Shown piece after piece: positions 6,731-14,982 of a stretch of DNA of 15,147 nt. Numbering within the stretch: the stretch's first letter is position 1; each line of letters begins with the position of its first letter. The notes under the pieces were generated by a model, which did not search any database, was not told where the DNA came from, and saw only the letters and a program-made list of their open reading frames with translations. Source of the stretch: a bacterium (GTDB lineage: Bacteria > ARS69); contig JALGZR010000112.1 in the NCBI GenBank assembly GCA_025774805.1, positions 1 to 15,147 on the forward strand. Reading direction: 5' to 3'. Position numbers and translations under genes: made by a program.

Positions 6731-8083
6731 TCACCGGGACGGAACCAGCCTGGCGAAGAAATCGTGGTACCGCAACCCCACTTTCGCCCAGGTGAACTCG
6801 TCGAGCACCCGCTGTCTCGCCGTTCGGCCGAGGTCCCGACTCGCGCTCTCGTCGGACGAGAGGGCGGTGAGGTGCTCCCGGAGCCCGGCGGTGTCGCCCG
6901 CCGGGATGTAGCGGGCGGCGTCCCCCAGAACCTCGTGGCAGGACTCCAGGTCGGTGGCCACGATCGCCATCCCGGAGATCATCGCCTCCAGGAGGCTGAT
7001 CGGGAAGTTCTCCGACAGGGAGGGAAAGACGAAGATCGAGGACGTCCGGTAGAGCTCGGCGAGCTGGGGGGAGTCGTTCTCGAGCCACCCGTGGAACGTC
7101 ACGCGGTCCGGAACGCCCCGCGCTAGATTCTCCAGGGCGGGACGGTACGGCCCCTCTCCCACGATGTGCACGTCGTGACCCGTCTGCATCCCGCGCATAG
7201 CCTCGAGAAGGAACTGGGCTCCCTTCCGTTCGAAGAGACGGCTCACGAAGAGGACCTTGCGCTGCTTGACTCCCGGGTCGAGCACACCCGCGTCCATCCA
7301 GTCCTCGCGGATCCCGTTCGGGATGATCCGAATGTCGCACGGCTTCCCGAAGTTCTTGCGAATGAGCCGCGCGAGCGACTCGCTCGGCGACGTGATCGCG
7401 GACGCGTGGCCGACGACCGAGCGCCAGGCGGGGATGAGCAGGGCGTGCATCCGCTTGAACCGGTCGGGATTGTAGCCGGGGACGTCCGAGCCGTGGGCGG
7501 TGACGACGTAGGGAATGCCGAGCTTCTTCCGGAGGCTCCGGGCGACGACTCCGCAGGGAAAGAAGAAGTGGGAGTGCACCAGGTCGTACGGCCTCTTCTC
7601 GTGAAGTCGCCGCGCCCGGACGTAGGCGGAGGGGATGTACGTCGCGAGCTCGTGGGCACGGCACATGTGCCGGGCCGAGCGCAGGCACTTCACTCGGAAC
7701 ACACGAACCGGGCCGTCCGCCTCCTCCGCGGGGAGATCGCGGAATCCCATCGTGACGACGTCCACGTCATTCCCGTGGGCGGCGAGCTCCCGGCAGACCG
7801 CGGCGGTCACGGGGCTCGCCCCGCCCCCCAGCGGCGGATACTCGTAGTTCAGGACCAGAATGCGGAGCCCTCCGCGGGCAACCGCCTCGGCGGCCGCACC
7901 CGCACTCGAGGACGGGCTCTCGCGGTGGAATGACAGTCCGGTCGGTTCGGCGGTCGGCTTCAAGGTCACGCTCGGCTCGTCGTTCGAGGCGGCTCGTCGT
8001 TCAAGGCGTTGAAGGACGGTCTCGCGCCCCCCCTTCGAGATGGAACCGGGAGGACCCCGCGATCGCGCGCGGTCGATTCTCAC
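6731..8083 (-). CDS. GT4-family glycosyltransferase
   Basis: Cytoplasmic or membrane-associated GT-B retaining glycosyltransferase that moves a sugar from a nucleotide-sugar donor onto an unknown acceptor, probably in exopolysaccharide, LPS or glycolipid assembly. Numbered from 8083: the N-terminal Rossmann half starts near 73 with RILVLNYEYPPLGGGA, the glycine-rich acceptor-side loop; VVTAHGSD and PNGIRED follow; the donor half has VLFVSRLFERKGAQ, VGEGPYRP and the GT4 E-x7-E motif at E358-E366 (ENFPISLLE). The 5' end is uncertain. The GTG at 8083 lacks a ribosome site, and the first ~70 residues are low-complexity and cross a 17-base tandem repeat that is not in codon phase. GTG at 7969 is a plausible alternative. 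It is on the same strand as its neighbours, 100 bases after the amidohydrolase gene, where I see no convincing terminator or promoter. Confidence 0.88.
   Translation of the reverse strand: MRIDRARSRGPPGSISKGGRETVLQRLERRAASNDEPSVTLKPTAEPTGLSFHRESPSSSAGAAAEAVARGGLRILVLNYEYPPLGGGASPVTAAVCRELAAHGNDVDVVTMGFRDLPAEEADGPVRVFRVKCLRSARHMCRAHELATYIPSAYVRARRLHEKRPYDLVHSHFFFPCGVVARSLRKKLGIPYVVTAHGSDVPGYNPDRFKRMHALLIPAWRSVVGHASAITSPSESLARLIRKNFGKPCDIRIIPNGIREDWMDAGVLDPGVKQRKVLFVSRLFERKGAQFLLEAMRGMQTGHDVHIVGEGPYRPALENLARGVPDRVTFHGWLENDSPQLAELYRTSSIFVFPSLSENFPISLLEAMISGMAIVATDLESCHEVLGDAARYIPAGDTAGLREHLTALSSDESASRDLGRTARQRVLDEFTWAKVGLRYHDFFARLVPSR
7974..8008. repeat. Tandem 17-base direct repeat near glycosyltransferase start
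   Basis: Two adjoining copies of GGCTCGTCGTTCRAGGCG occur at 7974-7991 and 7991-8008, identical at 17 of 18 positions with a period of 17. A period that is not a multiple of 3 is unusual in coding sequence, so the glycosyltransferase may start downstream of it, and the repeat may be regulatory. Confidence 0.55.
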
Positions 8084-8183
8084 CGATATCGAGCCGTCGC
8101 GCCAAGGACGTAGTTCTCGCTCCGGTCCCGAACGATCGAACGCGCGAAGGCCGTCGGATCGGAGGCGGGGCCCGGCGGGGGGA

Positions 8184-9542
8184 TCAGTCCTCGGGCCGGG
8201 ACGCCTCCAGCATCGGCCGGCGACTCCACTCCTTCCAGAGCCGGGTGTGACGGCTTTCCAGATCGAGCTCGCGGCCGTCGAGCCAGGCCCGCTCGACGTG
8301 CATGCGGACCTCGAGGAGGTCGCCGTCGGTGACGAGGACGGTCGCGCTCTTGCCCGGCTCGAGGGAGCCGTAGCGATCGTCGATCCCCAGGATCTCCGCC
8401 GCCCCCAGGGTGAGGGCGCGGATCGCGGCCTCCCGCGGCAGGCCGAAGGCGGCCGCCCGCGCCGCCTCCTGGGGCAGGTCCCGGGCGTGGGCGGAGGACC
8501 AGCTCGCGAACGCGATGGACACCCCCGCGGCGTGGAGTCTGCCCGGTGAGGTGAACGGCGTGTCGTAGGGCTCGTGCCGACGGGCGGGGAGTCGGGTCGT
8601 GTGCAGGATCACCGGAACGTCGCGCGCGGCCAGCTCGCCCGCGCAGCGCCAGGCGTCGCCGCTCCGCTTGTGGTTCCCGTCGACGAGCACCATCCGGAGG
8701 CCGTGTCTCTCCGTCCAGTCCAGGGCGGCCCGGATCTGGGCGAGGCTGGACGCGTGGATCCACACCGGAACGTCCCCGCTCACGACCGGGGCGAGGGACT
8801 CCCACCGGACGTCGACGGCCCGGGGGGGAGGCTTCGACTCGACCGGGGTCCGGGCGCGGTAGTAGACGCGGCCCTCCTCGACCATCTCGTCGAGGCGCGC
8901 GACGCGGGCCTCCCAGGCGGGGCGTTCGCCCTTCTCCTCGGCGGCGCCGGCGCCCGCGCCCGTCTTCTCTCGCATCGACGGCCAGTGGGCGACGAGACCG
9001 ACCGGAGACCGGCGCACCAGCTCCTCGACGCTCCAACCGTCGAGCGCGATCGCGGCCGCCGTTCCCGAGACCAAGCCGCCCCGGGGAAGAACCGCGGCGA
9101 GGAGCACTCCGTTCGCCCGGGTCACCGGGAAGTGACTCGACGACACGTTGATCGCGATCTCGGCGCGGACGTTGGGGTTCATCTCCCCCGCCTCGTCGAG
9201 ATCGACGGTTCCGGGCACGCTTCCGACCTCGGTCAACCCGTGGAACCCGAGCGCGTCCACCATCCCGGGCCAGACGTGCTTTCCGGTGACGTCGATCACC
9301 TCGGCGTCGGCGGAGACGAGGGCGGCGACCTCCGCCGGCGTTCCGACGGCCCGGAGGATCCCCTCCTCCATCCAGAGCGCGCCCGGCTCGATCGGAGGTC
9401 CGGAGACGGGGTGGACCACGCCGCCGGTGAGAACCACGGAATCCGCTCCGGCGCCCGCCGCTCCGACTCCGAGGGACAGGACGGCCGGCAGGAGAACGGA
9501 GAGAGGAGCGGACCGGGGGGACGGGAAGAGCCGGGGCCGCAT
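8184..9542 (-). CDS. Exported amidohydrolase-like protein lacking HxH metal motif
   Basis: A 452-aa protein of the amidohydrolase superfamily, imidazolonepropionase-like branch. The signal peptide spans about 1-33 (Arg-rich start, hydrophobic LSVLLPAVLSLGVGAAGAG). The body has the family framework: VVLTGGVVHPVSG, the strand before the metal site (KHVWPGMVDALGFHG, 89-102), then ILGIDDRYGSLEPGKSATVLVTDGDLLE near the C-terminus. At the place of the metal-binding H-x-H there is A-L-G-F-H (residues 97-101), so the first histidine pair is absent. The usual late metal aspartate is also not evident in FASWSSAH. Length is normal, so this is not a truncation. Its ATG lies 1 base after the TGA of the preceding amidohydrolase gene, implying coupled translation. 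It is probably a non-catalytic or altered partner of the upstream protein. Substrate unknown. Confidence 0.85.
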   Translation of the reverse strand: MRPRLFPSPRSAPLSVLLPAVLSLGVGAAGAGADSVVLTGGVVHPVSGPPIEPGALWMEEGILRAVGTPAEVAALVSADAEVIDVTGKHVWPGMVDALGFHGLTEVGSVPGTVDLDEAGEMNPNVRAEIAINVSSSHFPVTRANGVLLAAVLPRGGLVSGTAAAIALDGWSVEELVRRSPVGLVAHWPSMREKTGAGAGAAEEKGERPAWEARVARLDEMVEEGRVYYRARTPVESKPPPRAVDVRWESLAPVVSGDVPVWIHASSLAQIRAALDWTERHGLRMVLVDGNHKRSGDAWRCAGELAARDVPVILHTTRLPARRHEPYDTPFTSPGRLHAAGVSIAFASWSSAHARDLPQEAARAAAFGLPREAAIRALTLGAAEILGIDDRYGSLEPGKSATVLVTDGDLLEVRMHVERAWLDGRELDLESRHTRLWKEWSRRPMLEASRPED

Positions 9543-9543
9543 G

Positions 9544-12500
9544 TCAGCGCACCCCGTTTCCGGAGGAACCCGCCTCCGCGACGGAGCGGCCGCGCGCGAG
9601 CCGCGCGCCGGTCGCGGCCTCTTCCGGTCCCCAGAGCCGCCCGAGGGCCCCGCGGCTCGGATCCCGCTCCTCGTCCCGCGACTCGATCTCCCGCCAGCGG
9701 TCCGCCTGCGCGAGCAGGCGCCGGCGCAGCTCGGTCGCCGCCCCGCGCCGCGCGAGGTCGTCGTCGCGGGAGAAGTGACGCACTCCCTCGATCCAGGTCT
9801 CCCGGCAGACCGCGCGATCGCTCAGGGGATGATCGGACCAGATCACGAAGTCCGCGTCCTTCCCCGGCTCGAGGGAGCCGACGCGATGGTCGACCCCGAG
9901 CATGGTCGCGGGGTGGATCGTCACGAACGCGAGGGCGTCCTCCTCGGGCACCCCTCCGTACTTCACCGCCTTCGCGGCCTCGAGGTTCAGGCGTCGCGAG
10001 AGCTCGGAGCTGTCGGAGTTGAAGGACGTCCGGACGCCACGGCGCCAGAGGATCTCCCCGTTGTAGGGAATCGCGTCGATCACCTCGAACTTGTACGACC
10101 ACCAGTCGGAGAAGACGGACGCGCCCGCCCCGTGCCGGGCGATCTCGTTCGCGATCTTGTACGCCTCGAGCGCGTGCTCGAACGTCCCCACGCGGAACCC
10201 GAAGTCCTCCGCGACGCGCATCATCATGATCATCTCGTCGGCGCGGTACGCGTGACAGTGGACGAGGCGGGCTCCGTCGAGCACCTCGAGCAGCGCGTCG
10301 AGCTGGAGCACCTGCCGGGGGCGGACGCCCTTCCTCTCGGCGCGCCACCGCTCCCAATCTCTCCGATACTCCTCCGCCGCGTGAAAGCGTTCACGCAGGA
10401 GCTGATCGACCCCGAGACGGGTCTGCGGATAGCGGGGCTCCGCGCTCTCGTCCCAGTAGGACTTCTTCACGTTCTCTCCGAGCGCGAACTTGATACCGGA
10501 CGGAGCGCGCCCGAGGAGCAGGTCCTCGGCCGTCCCCCCCCACTTCAACTTGATGACCGCGTCCTGCCCCCCGATGACGTTCGTGCTGCCGTGGAGGAGG
10601 TGCTCGATCGTGAGCCCGCCCGCGAGCTCCCGGTAGATCGCGTCCGAATCCGGATCGATGACGTCCGCGATCCGCACCTCCGCGGTGCAGGCGTTCGTCG
10701 CCTCGCTCGTTCCGCCCGAGATGCTGGAGTGCGAGTGCGAGTCGATGAGGCCCGGGGTGACGTGCAGGCCGGTGGCGTCGAGAACCGTCGAGCCCTCCGG
10801 AACCGGCAGGTCGACGCCGACGCGTCGGATCCTGCCTCCGGAGACGTGCAGGTCGCCGCCCTCGACGACGCCGTCCGGACCGCACGTCCAGATCGTGGCC
10901 CCCCTCACGAACAGCGCGTCGGGGGCGGACGCCGGATCGTAGACGGGAGGCCAGGGATCGGAGCCGACCGCCGTCTCCTCGAACGGGGGCGGCTCCACTC
11001 CCGCGGGCACGCGGCGACCGACGACCGTCCGCCCCGGCCCGCTCGCCCCGAAGGCCTCGCCGATCAGGAGAGGTCCGTCCCGCTCGGCGGCGACGAAGGT
11101 CTCGCCGGGGCGGCCCGGTCCGGAGGGGATCGTGAACGAGAGGCGGCCGCGCACGAGCGTGAGATCACCGAGGGGAGGTTCCTCTCCCGGCTTCCGTTCC
11201 GGAACGGTGTCTTCGGCGCTCCCGGTGCGGACGCTGTCCGAGCCGGCGGGATCGGGCGCGGGCCGGACCCCGAGCCGTCCCTTCAGAGCACCGTCCTTCG
11301 TCTCCAGGACGATGCGGACCGTATCGGCCGCCACCCCGGCGCCGACCTCGAGCTGCCACTCCCCCTTCACGTCGTCGACCGTCGCGCGGATCGGATCGTC
11401 GCCGTAGCGGACGCCCTCGATCCAGACCTCCTCGATCTCCGTGCCCCGCACGAAGAGATCCCCGGTCGTCACGAGAAGATTCGCCGCCTTGCCCGGCTCG
11501 ATCGTTCCCGTCCGGTCGTCGATCCCGAGGTGTCGCGCCGGCTCCGTGGTGAGCGATGCGAGAGCGGTCGAGCGCGAGAGCCCGCGTCCGATCGCCTCCC
11601 GCAATCGAGTCCGCACGTCGGCCCGGTCTTCCAGCCCCTGCGTCGAGACCGCGAAGGGGATACCCTCCGCCTCGAGAACGGCGAGGTTCGCCGGGGCGCG
11701 CTCCCAGTGGAGCAGCTCGTCCAGCTCGACGTTCACGTCGCCGTCGTCCGCGGCCCAGACGGGCGCGGCCGGGAAGTCGACGGTGACGACGAGCGAGGCC
11801 CCCGCCTCCTCGAGCCAGCGCTTCACGCGGTCGCGCCACCGGTACTCGTCGGAGCCGCCCGAGACGAGGACCGGCGTCAGCCCGAACTCCCGCGCGATCG
11901 CCAGCGCCCGCGGCAGCATGAAGACGTCCTCCGACTCGAGGAGGAGCGGTTGCCGGCCGTCGAGCACCGGTTCCAGGGCGCGAAGGGAGCGATGCTCGGC
12001 GGGACGCTCGTCTCCGGTCGGGTCCGCGCGCCAGGCGCGCCACGCCTCGCGGTGCCAGTCGACGTCGAGAAGCGTCTGCCGGGCGAGGGCGATCGCCCCC
12101 ATCAAGGAATTCGGATACCGGCGATCTCCCCAATCGCCGTGCTCGAAGGCGAGCACGTGACCCGCGTCGGAGGCGATCACGGCGTCCGCGCCGGAGCCGT
12201 CGGCAAGGGAGACGATCGCGGACGATCCGCGAAAGACGCCGCGATCGGGCGCGAGCCGCGCCGTCGTGAAGCCGGCGCGCCGCATGGCGTCGCGGAGGCC
12301 GGGATTGAGGGGGATGAGGTCGACGGCGCGCAGGGCGGAGCGCACGTAAGGATTCGGGTGGTCCACGCCGGGGTCGCCGGTATCGTTGCCGGCGCCGGGA
12401 ACGTCGTCGCGGGCGTCGGCCGGAGCCGGAACGCGAAGGTACGCCTCGATCAGACCCGGATAGATCGTCCGCCCCGGGAGCGCGTGAACGCGCGCGTCGG

Positions 12501-12807
12501 TCGGGATCTCCACGCCCGTCCCGATCATCTCGATCCGCCCGTCCCGGATCACGAGGGTCCCGTCGAACGGTCTCGCTCCCGGTTCGGTGACGATCCAGGC
12601 GCCGGTCAGCGCGTGAACCGAGGCCGGGACTCCTCCCAGATCGGCGCGGGCGGAGGTCGCCGCGATCGAGAGGAGGAGGCCGGCGGCGAGGAGGGCGGTC
12701 CCGAAGAGGATCGTCGCGAAGGCGGCGTGCGTGAGGACGCCGCCCCTCGGGAGGAGACGAGCTCGCCGCGGGGTCGGAGAGGGAACAGGTGCGAGACGAT
12801 CGCCCAC
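9544..12807 (-). CDS. Large exported tandem amidohydrolase (degenerate + intact domains)
   Basis: A 1087-aa protein with two amidohydrolase-superfamily domains. A Sec signal or anchor lies at about 26-50, then ARA-DL. The N-terminal domain (about 65-460) has the framework (TIYPGLIEAYLRVP at 114-127; LGIDDRTGTIEPGKAANLLV near 430-445) but no HxH. A linker of about 460-630 carries a beta-rich segment (KGEWQLEVGAG... GRLSFTI) seen between domains in such exported proteins. The C-terminal domain (about 633-1010) is intact: PGLIDSHSHSS with H691 and H693, VIGGQDAVIKLKWGG, LVHCHAYRADE, GTFEHALEAYK, FNSDSSELSRRLNLEA near 929 and GSLEPGKDADFVIW near 976. It probably hydrolyses a C-N bond of an unknown peptide or cyclic amide in the periplasm. 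The GTG at 12807 is chosen for GGGAG at 12817-12821; ATG at 12858 is an in-frame alternative without a ribosome site. Confidence 0.87.
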   Translation of the reverse strand: MGDRLAPVPSPTPRRARLLPRGGVLTHAAFATILFGTALLAAGLLLSIAATSARADLGGVPASVHALTGAWIVTEPGARPFDGTLVIRDGRIEMIGTGVEIPTDARVHALPGRTIYPGLIEAYLRVPAPADARDDVPGAGNDTGDPGVDHPNPYVRSALRAVDLIPLNPGLRDAMRRAGFTTARLAPDRGVFRGSSAIVSLADGSGADAVIASDAGHVLAFEHGDWGDRRYPNSLMGAIALARQTLLDVDWHREAWRAWRADPTGDERPAEHRSLRALEPVLDGRQPLLLESEDVFMLPRALAIAREFGLTPVLVSGGSDEYRWRDRVKRWLEEAGASLVVTVDFPAAPVWAADDGDVNVELDELLHWERAPANLAVLEAEGIPFAVSTQGLEDRADVRTRLREAIGRGLSRSTALASLTTEPARHLGIDDRTGTIEPGKAANLLVTTGDLFVRGTEIEEVWIEGVRYGDDPIRATVDDVKGEWQLEVGAGVAADTVRIVLETKDGALKGRLGVRPAPDPAGSDSVRTGSAEDTVPERKPGEEPPLGDLTLVRGRLSFTIPSGPGRPGETFVAAERDGPLLIGEAFGASGPGRTVVGRRVPAGVEPPPFEETAVGSDPWPPVYDPASAPDALFVRGATIWTCGPDGVVEGGDLHVSGGRIRRVGVDLPVPEGSTVLDATGLHVTPGLIDSHSHSSISGGTSEATNACTAEVRIADVIDPDSDAIYRELAGGLTIEHLLHGSTNVIGGQDAVIKLKWGGTAEDLLLGRAPSGIKFALGENVKKSYWDESAEPRYPQTRLGVDQLLRERFHAAEEYRRDWERWRAERKGVRPRQVLQLDALLEVLDGARLVHCHAYRADEMIMMMRVAEDFGFRVGTFEHALEAYKIANEIARHGAGASVFSDWWSYKFEVIDAIPYNGEILWRRGVRTSFNSDSSELSRRLNLEAAKAVKYGGVPEEDALAFVTIHPATMLGVDHRVGSLEPGKDADFVIWSDHPLSDRAVCRETWIEGVRHFSRDDDLARRGAATELRRRLLAQADRWREIESRDEERDPSRGALGRLWGPEEAATGARLARGRSVAEAGSSGNGVR

Positions 12808-12816
12808 CGCCGGCGG

Positions 12817-12821
12817 CTCCC
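12817..12821 (-). promoter_or_regulatory. Ribosome binding site favouring GTG 12807
   Basis: GGGAG on the minus strand lies 9 bases before the GTG at 12807. No similar site precedes the alternative in-frame ATG at 12858. The spacing and sequence support the shorter amidohydrolase start. Confidence 0.45.
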
Positions 12822-12928
12822 GAGAGGGATCGAGGAGAACGGGCCCAGGATAGCCCATGCGCGAGCGCGGGGGAACGGGGCTTGCCCCCCTTCGCGTTCC
12901 GCCACTACCATCGAAGAGACCGGCGGCT

Positions 12929-12945
12929 CCGCCCGACCCGGGCGG
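12929..12945. promoter_or_regulatory. GC dyad in the divergent intergenic region
   Basis: CCGCCCG and CGGGCGG form a perfect 7-bp stem around ACC. It lies 26 bases before the synthase ATG, in the roughly 165-base divergent gap between the amidohydrolase pair and the squalene/phytoene synthase. A weak TTGCCC-18-TACCAT promoter candidate (12882-12911) for the synthase lies just upstream. The dyad could be an operator or leader hairpin. In such GC-rich sequence chance is also possible. Confidence 0.3.
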
Positions 12946-12971
12946 ATCGATCGCAGATAGCGGGACGCTTG

Positions 12972-14021
12972 ATGCATCCGGAACTTCCCTTCTGCTACCG
13001 ACTCCTTCCGAGGGTCTCCCGGACGTTCGCTCTCAACATCCGGGTCCTCCCCGGCGACCTGCGTCCGGCGGTCACGGTCGCGTACCTGCTCTTCCGGTAC
13101 GCCGACACCCTCGAGGACGCTCCGGGGGTCCCCGGCGAAGAGCGAACCGAGCTCTTCGACGCGTTCCTCGATCGACTGGACGGCGCCGTCTCCCTCGAGC
13201 TCCCCCGCGCGGCGGAGGTTCACCTGCTCGACGCGGCCACCCCGGAGGAGATCGAGCTCCTGCGGGCCGGCGAACGGGTCTTCGCGGTCTTCGACGCGCT
13301 GCCGGACCGGGTGCGCGAGATCGTCGCCTCCCACGTGTCCGAGACGGCGCGCGGGATGGAGCGGATCAGCCGGGTGATGACGCGGGACGGCCTGCTCCGA
13401 CTCGAGACGTGGCAGGACCTCGAGGAGTACTGCTACTACGTCGCGGGCACGATCGGAATCATGCTCACGCGGCTCTTCGCCGAGCACAGCCGCTGGATCG
13501 ATCCCTCGTCCCGGAAGCGGCTGACCGCGCTCGCCACGAGCTTCGGTCGCGGGCTCCAGCTCACGAACATCCTCAAGGGAATCGGCGTGGACCGGGAGGA
13601 AGGGCGGGTCTACCTGCCGGCGGAAGCCCTCGACCAGCACGGGGTCGCTCCCGAGAACGTGCTGTCGCCGGAATCGCGACGGGCCGTGCAGGCGGTGGCG
13701 AATCGCATCATCCCGCGGGCTCTCCAGGACCTGGAGGACGCCCTCCGCTACACGCTGCTCCTCCCGCGGCGCGAGCCGCGCCTCCGTCTCTTCTGTCTCT
13801 GGCCGCTCTTCGCCGCGGTCCGGACGCTCGGCCTCGTGGTCGAGGGGGAGAACCTCTCCGATCCGCGGACCCAGCCCAAGATCTCCCGCCGCGTGCTCTA
13901 CCGCGAGATGGCGTTCTCGGTCGCGCAGGTCTACTGGAACGGGGGGCTGCGCCGCCGCTTCCACCGCTTCCGCCGCGAGCTGTTCCCGGCGCGGGACCGG
14001 GGAGAGGTCTGGGCGGGGTGA
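12972..14021 (+). CDS. Squalene/phytoene synthase-family protein
   Basis: A 349-aa trans-isoprenyl diphosphate head-to-head synthase, expected to join two farnesyl or geranylgeranyl diphosphates in sterol, hopanoid or carotenoid synthesis on the cytoplasmic membrane. The first Asp-rich motif is intact (RYADTLED, D45-D49) and resembles the squalene synthase DTLED. VSRTFALNIRVLP near the start, YCYYVAGTIGIMLTRLF near 155-172 and the C-terminal FCLWPLFAAVRTLGL are family signatures. The second metal motif, normally D-x-x-x-D in NILKDVxxD, reads NILKGIGVD: G203 replaces the first Asp and D207 is kept. The ATG at 12972 is chosen because homology begins at PELPFCYRLLP; the frame is open back to 12789 but antisense to the amidohydrolase gene. 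It is not flanked by other isoprenoid genes. Convergent with the next gene, 7 bases apart. Product specificity cannot be read from sequence. Confidence 0.88.
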   Translation: MHPELPFCYRLLPRVSRTFALNIRVLPGDLRPAVTVAYLLFRYADTLEDAPGVPGEERTELFDAFLDRLDGAVSLELPRAAEVHLLDAATPEEIELLRAGERVFAVFDALPDRVREIVASHVSETARGMERISRVMTRDGLLRLETWQDLEEYCYYVAGTIGIMLTRLFAEHSRWIDPSSRKRLTALATSFGRGLQLTNILKGIGVDREEGRVYLPAEALDQHGVAPENVLSPESRRAVQAVANRIIPRALQDLEDALRYTLLLPRREPRLRLFCLWPLFAAVRTLGLVVEGENLSDPRTQPKISRRVLYREMAFSVAQVYWNGGLRRRFHRFRRELFPARDRGEVWAG

Positions 14022-14028
14022 GGACCCG

Positions 14029-14493
14029 TCACTCGACGTCGACCACCCGCGAGACACGCCTCCCCAGCGACAGCCACTCCCGGTTCCCCGTCCAGACCCG
14101 GTACGCGGCCAGCGTCAGGACGACGTTCTCGGCGAGCTTGCTCACGCCGACCTTGGCGCCGCCGTCGGTGTCGAAGCAGCCGCAGGAGATGTCGAGCCCC
14201 CGGGCGAGGGCGACGGCGACCGCGCCGTCGAAGACGAGCATGAGCGCGAGCACCACGAGACTCGCCCCCGCGTCGAGCACGCCGAGCAGGAGGCCCACCC
14301 CCGCGAGCAGCTCGAGCGGCGGGAGAACGAGGGCCAGACCCCGCTCGAGGACGACGGGCACGGCGCGGTAGTGGGACACCGCGCGCGCGAATCCCTCCGG
14401 GTCGGCCAGCTTCGGGAGCGCGGCCATCACGAAGACGACTCCGAGGGCGACGCGGAGGAGCGTGACGAACCGGCGATCGGAGAGGAGGCTCAC
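14029..14493 (-). CDS. MauE/DoxX-like membrane protein
   Basis: A 154-aa integral inner-membrane protein with four probable transmembrane helices (about 10-28, 47-70, 75-97, 119-134). The motif LDISCGCFDTDGG carries C104 and C106 in the loop before the last helix, as in the MauE/DoxX-like family, whose MauE member takes part in maturing methylamine dehydrogenase through disulfide chemistry. ALPKLADPEGFARAVSHY after helix 1 also fits that family. No methylamine dehydrogenase genes are present, so a general thiol or redox role is more likely here. The GTG start at 14493 overlaps the TGA of the rhodanese-like gene as GTGA, so the two are coupled. A longer in-frame extension to 14754 would lie wholly inside that gene and is rejected. 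Confidence 0.82.
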   Translation of the reverse strand: MSLLSDRRFVTLLRVALGVVFVMAALPKLADPEGFARAVSHYRAVPVVLERGLALVLPPLELLAGVGLLLGVLDAGASLVVLALMLVFDGAVAVALARGLDISCGCFDTDGGAKVGVSKLAENVVLTLAAYRVWTGNREWLSLGRRVSRVVDVE

Positions 14494-14975
14494 GGCGCGG
14501 ACTCCTCCGGTCCCTGGACGGTCTCCAGCCCCGCATCGCGGAGACCCGCGAGTCCGCTCACCACGAACCGCACGTCCGTGTGCCCGAGCTCTTCCAGGCG
14601 GGCCGCGGTGCGCCGCACCGAGTGGGAGTCGGCCACCGCGCCGTAGAGGAAGAGGGGAAGCGAAGGATCGAGATCGGCGACGACCTCGAAGTAGCGATCC
14701 TCGAAGAGGTCGGAATCGACGGAGAGCGAACCGAACACGCGATCCGCCTCCCACTCCTCGCGGGGGCGGAGATCGAGGAAGAAAGCGCCCTCCTCCCAGC
14801 TCGCGAGGGCATCGGCCGCGGGGGACGCGGGGAGGCCCGCGCCCGCCTCGGGGGGCGGGGGCGTCTCGAGCGGCGCGGTGAGGGAGAGCGGCGTCTCCCG
14901 GAGCGCGTTGCCTCCCAGGCCGATCACGATGGCCACCCCGAGAAGTCCGATGGCCTGGCGCGCTCCGGGGGGCAC
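14490..14975 (-). CDS. Membrane-anchored rhodanese-like protein without catalytic Cys
   Basis: A 161-aa protein with one N-terminal hydrophobic segment (about 8-22), a Pro/Ala-rich linker (about 30-58) and a rhodanese-like domain from 60 onward: FLDLRPREEWEADRV (66-80), LPLFLYGAVADSHSVRRTAARLEELGHTDV (107-135) and VVSGLAGL. Active rhodaneses carry the sulfur-accepting cysteine right after the LFLY-type strand. Here that place is G112, and the protein has no cysteine at all, so sulfurtransferase activity is not expected. It may act as a phosphate, oxyanion or protein-binding domain facing the periplasm. The GTG start at 14975 is 7 bases from the preceding DUF1573-like stop, with a weak AGGCGG upstream. 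The stop overlaps the next gene. It is the middle member of a three-gene operon. Confidence 0.8.
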   Translation of the reverse strand: MPPGARQAIGLLGVAIVIGLGGNALRETPLSLTAPLETPPPPEAGAGLPASPAADALASWEEGAFFLDLRPREEWEADRVFGSLSVDSDLFEDRYFEVVADLDPSLPLFLYGAVADSHSVRRTAARLEELGHTDVRFVVSGLAGLRDAGLETVQGPEESAP

Positions 14976-14982
14976 CGGCCGC

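Noticed and set aside
6641-7688. Long N-terminal extension of the exported protein's frame back to 7688
   Set aside because: It lies antisense-frame inside the glycosyltransferase gene and is Arg/Pro-rich. The signal peptide, ribosome site and promoter all point to 6641.
8084-8183. Gap between the amidohydrolase and glycosyltransferase genes, checked for terminator, promoter or small gene
   Set aside because: I found no convincing stem followed by T-run, no good -35/-10 pair and no supported small frame.
9148-12960. A 1270-codon open frame on the plus strand
   Set aside because: It runs antisense to the tandem amidohydrolase and part of the next gene. Its product is Arg/Gly/Pro/Asp-rich with no domain, as expected for a frame mirrored from GC-rich codons.
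12606-14057. A 483-codon open frame on the minus strand
   Set aside because: Antisense to the squalene/phytoene synthase, whose motifs are unambiguous. No motifs in the antisense product.
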